Below, one piece after another: positions 6,183-8,963 of a stretch of DNA of 8,963 bases (position 1 is the stretch's first letter; each line of letters opens with the position of its first letter). Below the pieces are notes generated by a model. The model saw only the letters and a program-made list of their open reading frames with translations, was not told where the DNA came from and ran no database searches. The DNA is from Bacteroidota bacterium (GTDB lineage: Bacteria > Bacteroidota > Bacteroidia > Chitinophagales > Chitinophagaceae): the NCBI GenBank assembly GCA_947463975.1, contig CANHUW010000058.1, positions 1-8,963 of the forward strand, read 5' to 3'. Position numbers and translations under genes: made by a program.

Positions 6183-6461
6183 TTAAGCAGACGCTTCCGT
6201 CAAAGAAAGTTTTTGAACCTCTTCATATAATTTTTGAGAAGCCTGCGTTAATTTATCAAATTCTATATCTAACTGAGGAATCAATTCCAATAAGGTATTA
6301 ATTCTAGCTTCTAAATTCAAAAACTTATTTAAGACCACGATTTTTTTTGCTTCTAACAAACACCATCCGCTTTGAAAGTTTCCTCTTTCGTATCTAACTA
6401 CAAATTCAGATTCGCTTAAAATATCTTCCAATTTATCCAATGTGGTTTGAGTCAATTTCAT
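6183..6461 (-). CDS. 92-aa protein of unknown function, paired with the MBL hydrolase
   Basis: I do not recognise a characterised family. The acidic, cytoplasmic-looking protein has an N-terminal helix (MKLTQTTLDKLEDILSES), a central block with beta character and aromatic residues (about 20-45: VVRYERGNFQSG, WCLLEAKKIVVLNK), and a C-terminal helical part (about 46-88) with a regular leucine pattern that could form a coiled coil or helical hairpin. The central RYERGNFQSGWC block looks like a conserved core carrying the function. It is the first gene after a perfect -7 box and lies 12 nt before the PhnP-like gene. A partner or accessory role for that hydrolase is inference from gene order only. 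Confidence 0.8.
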   Translation of the reverse strand: MKLTQTTLDKLEDILSESEFVVRYERGNFQSGWCLLEAKKIVVLNKFLNLEARINTLLELIPQLDIEFDKLTQASQKLYEEVQKLSLTEASA

Positions 6462-6497
6462 GCTATGGATTGATTTATAGGGTAGTAAGTAACCCTA

Positions 6498-6505
6498 CAA
6501 ATATA
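6498..6505 (-). promoter_or_regulatory. Bacteroidota -7 box of the minus-strand operon
   Basis: The minus strand from 6505 to 6498 reads TATATTTG, a full match to TAnnTTTG. No clear -33 TTG lies upstream at the expected distance. Transcription would begin near 6491, giving a leader of about 30 nt before the start of the 92-aa gene. The box faces away from the HD-gene promoter about 55 nt distant, so this 120-nt gap is a divergent promoter region. Confidence 0.7.
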
Positions 6506-6558
6506 GTTTTTTGTGAAATCAGGGCTTTAAATAAGCGCCAGGAGTTATTCACATTTCG

Positions 6559-6566
6559 TACCTTTG
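6559..6566 (+). promoter_or_regulatory. Bacteroidota -7 box of the HD-lpxD operon
   Basis: TACCTTTG is identical to the -7 box of tig and matches TAnnTTTG fully. Only 15 nt separate it from the ATG at 6582, so the mRNA leader would be about 10 nt or less. No -33 TTG is visible at the usual distance. Confidence 0.75.
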
Positions 6567-6581
6567 AATCAGTATAACTTT

Positions 6582-7829
6582 ATGGCATCTACTTTAAGAA
6601 AAATTATTAACGACCCCGTTCACGGTTTCATTACCATCAACGATCCGTTGGTATTTGAAATCATCAAACATCCTTTTTATCAAAGGTTACGTCGTATTCA
6701 GCAAATGGCTATGGCGCAATTGGTATATCCTGGAGCAGTGCATACCAGATTGCATCATTCCTTGGGTGCCTATCATTTAATGACCATCGCTATTACAGAA
6801 TTAAGAGATAAGGGCATTGAAATAACCAATGAAGAAGCAAAGGCTGCAAAAGCTGCTATTCTACTACATGATATTGGACATGGACCTTATTCACATGCTT
6901 TAGAAAAAGTTCTGTTAAAAGGTGTGCATCATGAATCCATGTCTTTGTTGATCATGAATTCGTTAAACGAATCAGATAATCCCATTTTAAAAGGTGGATT
7001 AGATTTATCCATTCAAATTTTCACCAATCAATATCCAAAAAAGTTCTTACATCAATTAATTAGCGGACAATTAGATGTGGATAGATTAGACTATCTATCT
7101 AGAGATAGCTTTTTTACAGGAGTGAGTGAAGGTGTAATTGGTTACGAAAGAATCATTAAGATGTTGACTGTCCATAACAATGAATTAGTTGTTGAAGAAA
7201 AAGGATTGAATAGCGTAGAGAAATTCCTTGTTTCAAGAAGATTAATGTATTGGCAAGTTTACAGACACAAAACAGTTGTAGCTAGTGAAAATATGTTGGT
7301 GAAGATTATTGAAAGAGCTCAAGCATTGTTTCAAGATAATAATAAAGAAGTTGCAACTGGTGGTGTATTGGATTATTTTTTAGAAAAGTTTGATGGCCAA
7401 CTAGCCTCTATAGATTTAAATGCGTTTTGTAATTTAGACGACACCGATATATTATTTGCGATCAAACAATGGCAACATCATGCTGATAAAGTTTTGTCCA
7501 TTTTGTGTTCTCGCTTTTTAAACAGACAGATTTTCAAATGTTATATGCAGTCTAATCCAATTGAAGTAACTCAATTTTCACTTAGCGCTGATAAGGTAAA
7601 AAGTAAATTTGATTTAACTGCTTCAGAACTACCCTATTTATGCTTCAAGGGCGAAACTTCCAATACCATGTACCATGCCGAAGAAGAAACCATCAAAATA
7701 TTACTAAAATCGGGAGAAATTGCCAATATTTCAGATATCCAGAATGCTTTGATCAACGAAAGTCTTTCAGCCCCGGTAAAAAAATTTTACATTTGTTCGC
7801 TGAATGATGAATACCCCCAAAAACATTAA
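6582..7829 (+). CDS. HD-domain phosphohydrolase (YwfO/SAMHD1-like)
   Basis: A 415-aa metal-dependent phosphohydrolase of the group that includes Bacillus YwfO (COG1078) and is distantly related to SAMHD1 dNTP triphosphohydrolases. The N terminus IINDPVHGFI (8-17) is the family signature. The metal ligands are His59 in LHHSLG, His96-Asp97 in LLHDIGHGPYSH and Asp167 in DVDRLDYLSRDS (165-176). The C-terminal half is family-specific and of less clear function. A dNTPase or nucleotide phosphatase activity is known for some relatives; the substrate here is not determined. An in-frame TTG at 6564 would add six residues, but it is the end of the -7 box, so the ATG at 6582 is chosen. The gene is followed after 3 nt by lpxD, hence translationally close and co-transcribed. 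Confidence 0.9.
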   Translation: MASTLRKIINDPVHGFITINDPLVFEIIKHPFYQRLRRIQQMAMAQLVYPGAVHTRLHHSLGAYHLMTIAITELRDKGIEITNEEAKAAKAAILLHDIGHGPYSHALEKVLLKGVHHESMSLLIMNSLNESDNPILKGGLDLSIQIFTNQYPKKFLHQLISGQLDVDRLDYLSRDSFFTGVSEGVIGYERIIKMLTVHNNELVVEEKGLNSVEKFLVSRRLMYWQVYRHKTVVASENMLVKIIERAQALFQDNNKEVATGGVLDYFLEKFDGQLASIDLNAFCNLDDTDILFAIKQWQHHADKVLSILCSRFLNRQIFKCYMQSNPIEVTQFSLSADKVKSKFDLTASELPYLCFKGETSNTMYHAEEETIKILLKSGEIANISDIQNALINESLSAPVKKFYICSLNDEYPQKH

Positions 7830-7832
7830 CTC

Positions 7833-8879
7833 ATGCTAGCATTTAACGCACAACAAGTTGCCCAAATAATAGAAGGAAAAGTAGAAGGTGATGCAACCGT
7901 TGAAGTAACCCAATTTGGTAAAATAGAAGAAGCGAAGGCTGGAGAAATTTCTTTTTTAGCTAATCCCAAATACGAAGAATTTTTATATTCTACTAAAGCC
8001 TCTATTGTAATCATCAATGATAGTTTGGTTTTAAAAGAAAAAATTTCAGCAACATTAATTAGAGTACCAGATGCTTATGCAGCATTTGCTACCCTACTCA
8101 CAAAATACCAAGAATTAAAAGCTGCAAATGTGGTAGGCGTTCAAACACCTTCTCATATTGCATCCACAGCTAAACTAGGTGCTCAACATTTTGTAGGTGT
8201 TTTTGCATGTATTTCAGAAAATGTACAAATTGGAGACAATGTAAAAATTTATCCCAATGTTTTTATAGGTGAAAATGTACACATCGGTAACAATGTAACC
8301 ATTCATCCAGGAGTAGTGGTTTATCATGATGGTGTGATTGGCAACAATGTAACTATTCATGCAGGTAGTATTATTGGAAGTGATGGATTTGGATTTGCAC
8401 CCAAAGCAGATGGTAGTTTTCAAAAAGTACCTCAATTAGGTAATGTAATCATTGAAGATGATGTAGAGATTGGATCCAATACTACCATTGATAGAGCTAC
8501 TATAGGTTCTACCATCATTCGAAAAGGGGTGAAGCTAGATAACCTTATTCAAATTGCCCATAATGCTGAAGTGGGAAACAATACGGTAATTGCTGCGCAA
8601 ACTGGTATCAGCGGTAGTACTAAAATTGGAAAAAGTGTAATGGTGGGTGGACAAGTGGGATTTGCTGGCCATATTTCAGTTGCAGATGGCACCAAATTGG
8701 CTGCTCAAAGTGGTGTAACCAAAACCATCAAAACCCCTCATCAAACCCTTACAGGACATCCCGCAGCTGACCATACGACTGCTCTAAGGTCTCAGGTTTA
8801 CGTTAAAAACCTCCCAGAATTAGAAAAAAGAGTCAAAGAACTCGAAATATTAGTACAGGAACTGTCTAAAAAAGGCTAA
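7833..8879 (+). CDS. lpxD: LpxD, UDP-3-O-acylglucosamine N-acyltransferase
   Basis: LpxD transfers a 3-hydroxyacyl chain from ACP to the 2-amino group of UDP-3-O-acylglucosamine, the third step of lipid A synthesis, at the cytoplasmic side of the inner membrane. The 348-aa product (E. coli 341) has the N-terminal uridine-binding domain (about 1-100, FLANPKY at 41-47), a left-handed beta-helix of hexapeptide repeats (about 105-300) with GSDGFGFAP (182-190), the catalytic-type histidine His243 in QIAHN (240-244) and a second conserved His280. A C-terminal coiled-coil helix (about 326-346) forms the trimer and ACP contact region. Near-identical DNA repeats around 8285-8307 and 8340-8362 come from the hexapeptide units. 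The gene starts 3 nt after the HD gene. Confidence 0.97.
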   Translation: MLAFNAQQVAQIIEGKVEGDATVEVTQFGKIEEAKAGEISFLANPKYEEFLYSTKASIVIINDSLVLKEKISATLIRVPDAYAAFATLLTKYQELKAANVVGVQTPSHIASTAKLGAQHFVGVFACISENVQIGDNVKIYPNVFIGENVHIGNNVTIHPGVVVYHDGVIGNNVTIHAGSIIGSDGFGFAPKADGSFQKVPQLGNVIIEDDVEIGSNTTIDRATIGSTIIRKGVKLDNLIQIAHNAEVGNNTVIAAQTGISGSTKIGKSVMVGGQVGFAGHISVADGTKLAAQSGVTKTIKTPHQTLTGHPAADHTTALRSQVYVKNLPELEKRVKELEILVQELSKKG

Positions 8880-8900
8880 TTCAGCCGTATTTTTGCTGAA
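8880..8900 (+). other. Intercistronic stem-loop between lpxD and the next gene
   Basis: TTCAGC (8880-8885) and GCTGAA (8895-8900) pair perfectly over a 9-nt loop, directly after the lpxD stop codon. A smaller hairpin ACCC/GGGT (8905-8908 with 8914-8917) follows. No T tract comes after either, so these are unlikely to be terminators and more likely affect processing or stability of the operon mRNA, if they act at all. Confidence 0.4.
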
Positions 8901-8933
8901 AATCACCCATTTAGGGTATTTAAACTATTTCTT

Positions 8934-8963
8934 ATGGACCAGCATTTTAATCCAGATAAGCAA
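8934..8963 (+). CDS. Start of next lipid A gene, probably lpxC or lpxC-fabZ (partial)
   Basis: Only ten codons lie in the window: MDQHFNPDKQ, after the ATG at 8934 with an A/T-rich leader (AAACTATTTCTT) like its neighbours. The position directly behind lpxD matches the Bacteroidota order in which lpxC fused to fabZ follows, and the xFNPDKQ opening resembles LpxC N termini of this group as I recall them. LpxC removes the acetyl group from UDP-3-O-acyl-N-acetylglucosamine. The fragment is too short to prove the identity. Confidence 0.55.
   Translation, partial: MDQHFNPDKQ

Noticed and set aside
6480..6495. GGGT ... ACCC inverted repeat in the divergent promoter region
   Set aside because: Only four pairs with an A-A mismatch next to them and an 8-nt loop; too weak to call an operator or attenuator.
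8221..8365. Short imperfect DNA repeats that might suggest a repeat array
   Set aside because: They encode the IGxNV-type hexapeptide units of LpxD, vary at codon third positions and are in frame, so they are protein repeats and not CRISPR or a tandem DNA element.
7826..8435. Minus-strand frames at 7826-8017 and 8214-8435 opposite lpxD
   Set aside because: The second is a low-complexity, Asn/Tyr/Ile-rich reflection of the hexapeptide repeats; the first covers the lpxD start. Neither shows independent evidence.

Overview
The window reads as a chromosomal housekeeping segment of an AT-rich Bacteroidota bacterium, probably of the Chitinophagales/Chitinophagaceae type. The reasons are perfect Bacteroidota-style -7 boxes (TAnnTTTG) in front of three transcription units, A-rich leaders with no Shine-Dalgarno sequence, a tRNA gene without an encoded CCA end, and a tig-clpP-clpX cluster together with an lpxD-lpxC order. 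The genus cannot be fixed from this sequence alone. There is no sign of a mobile element, CRISPR array, prophage or defence island.

Layout. (1) 1-100: 3' end of a class II tRNA, most likely tRNA-Leu, and its terminator. (2) 103-1571: a -7 box, tig (trigger factor) and a strong hairpin terminator. (3) 1590-4469: a protein-quality-control operon of two different clpP genes, clpX and an uncharacterised 49-codon gene, closed by a terminator that can work in both directions. Two promoter candidates precede it, one of them with the spacing of a sigma-54 site. (4) 4541-6505, minus strand: a 92-aa conserved-looking protein of unknown function, a PhnP-like metallo-beta-lactamase-fold hydrolase, and after a 77-nt AT-palindromic gap a membrane-anchored helix-hairpin-helix protein. 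(5) 6559-8963: an HD-domain phosphohydrolase followed 3 nt later by lpxD, then the first ten codons of what is probably lpxC (or the lpxC-fabZ fusion common in this phylum).

How the parts work together. Trigger factor receives nascent chains at the ribosome, and ClpX unfolds substrates and feeds them to ClpP. Folding and degradation factors are therefore neighbours here, but separated by a terminator and a new promoter. The last operon links an HD phosphohydrolase with the first committed steps of lipid A synthesis.

Start corrections. Two genes, tig and the HD gene, can be extended in frame to an upstream TTG, but in both that TTG is the last three bases of the -7 box TACCTTTG. The ATG starts given here (150 and 6582) are therefore preferred.

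Most of the window is ordinary. The points most worth a second look are the two diverged ClpP subunits with intact triads, the sigma-54-like site ahead of them, the 49-codon gene at the end of the Clp operon, and the 92-aa protein paired with the PhnP-like hydrolase. No stretch longer than 300 bases lacks a gene.
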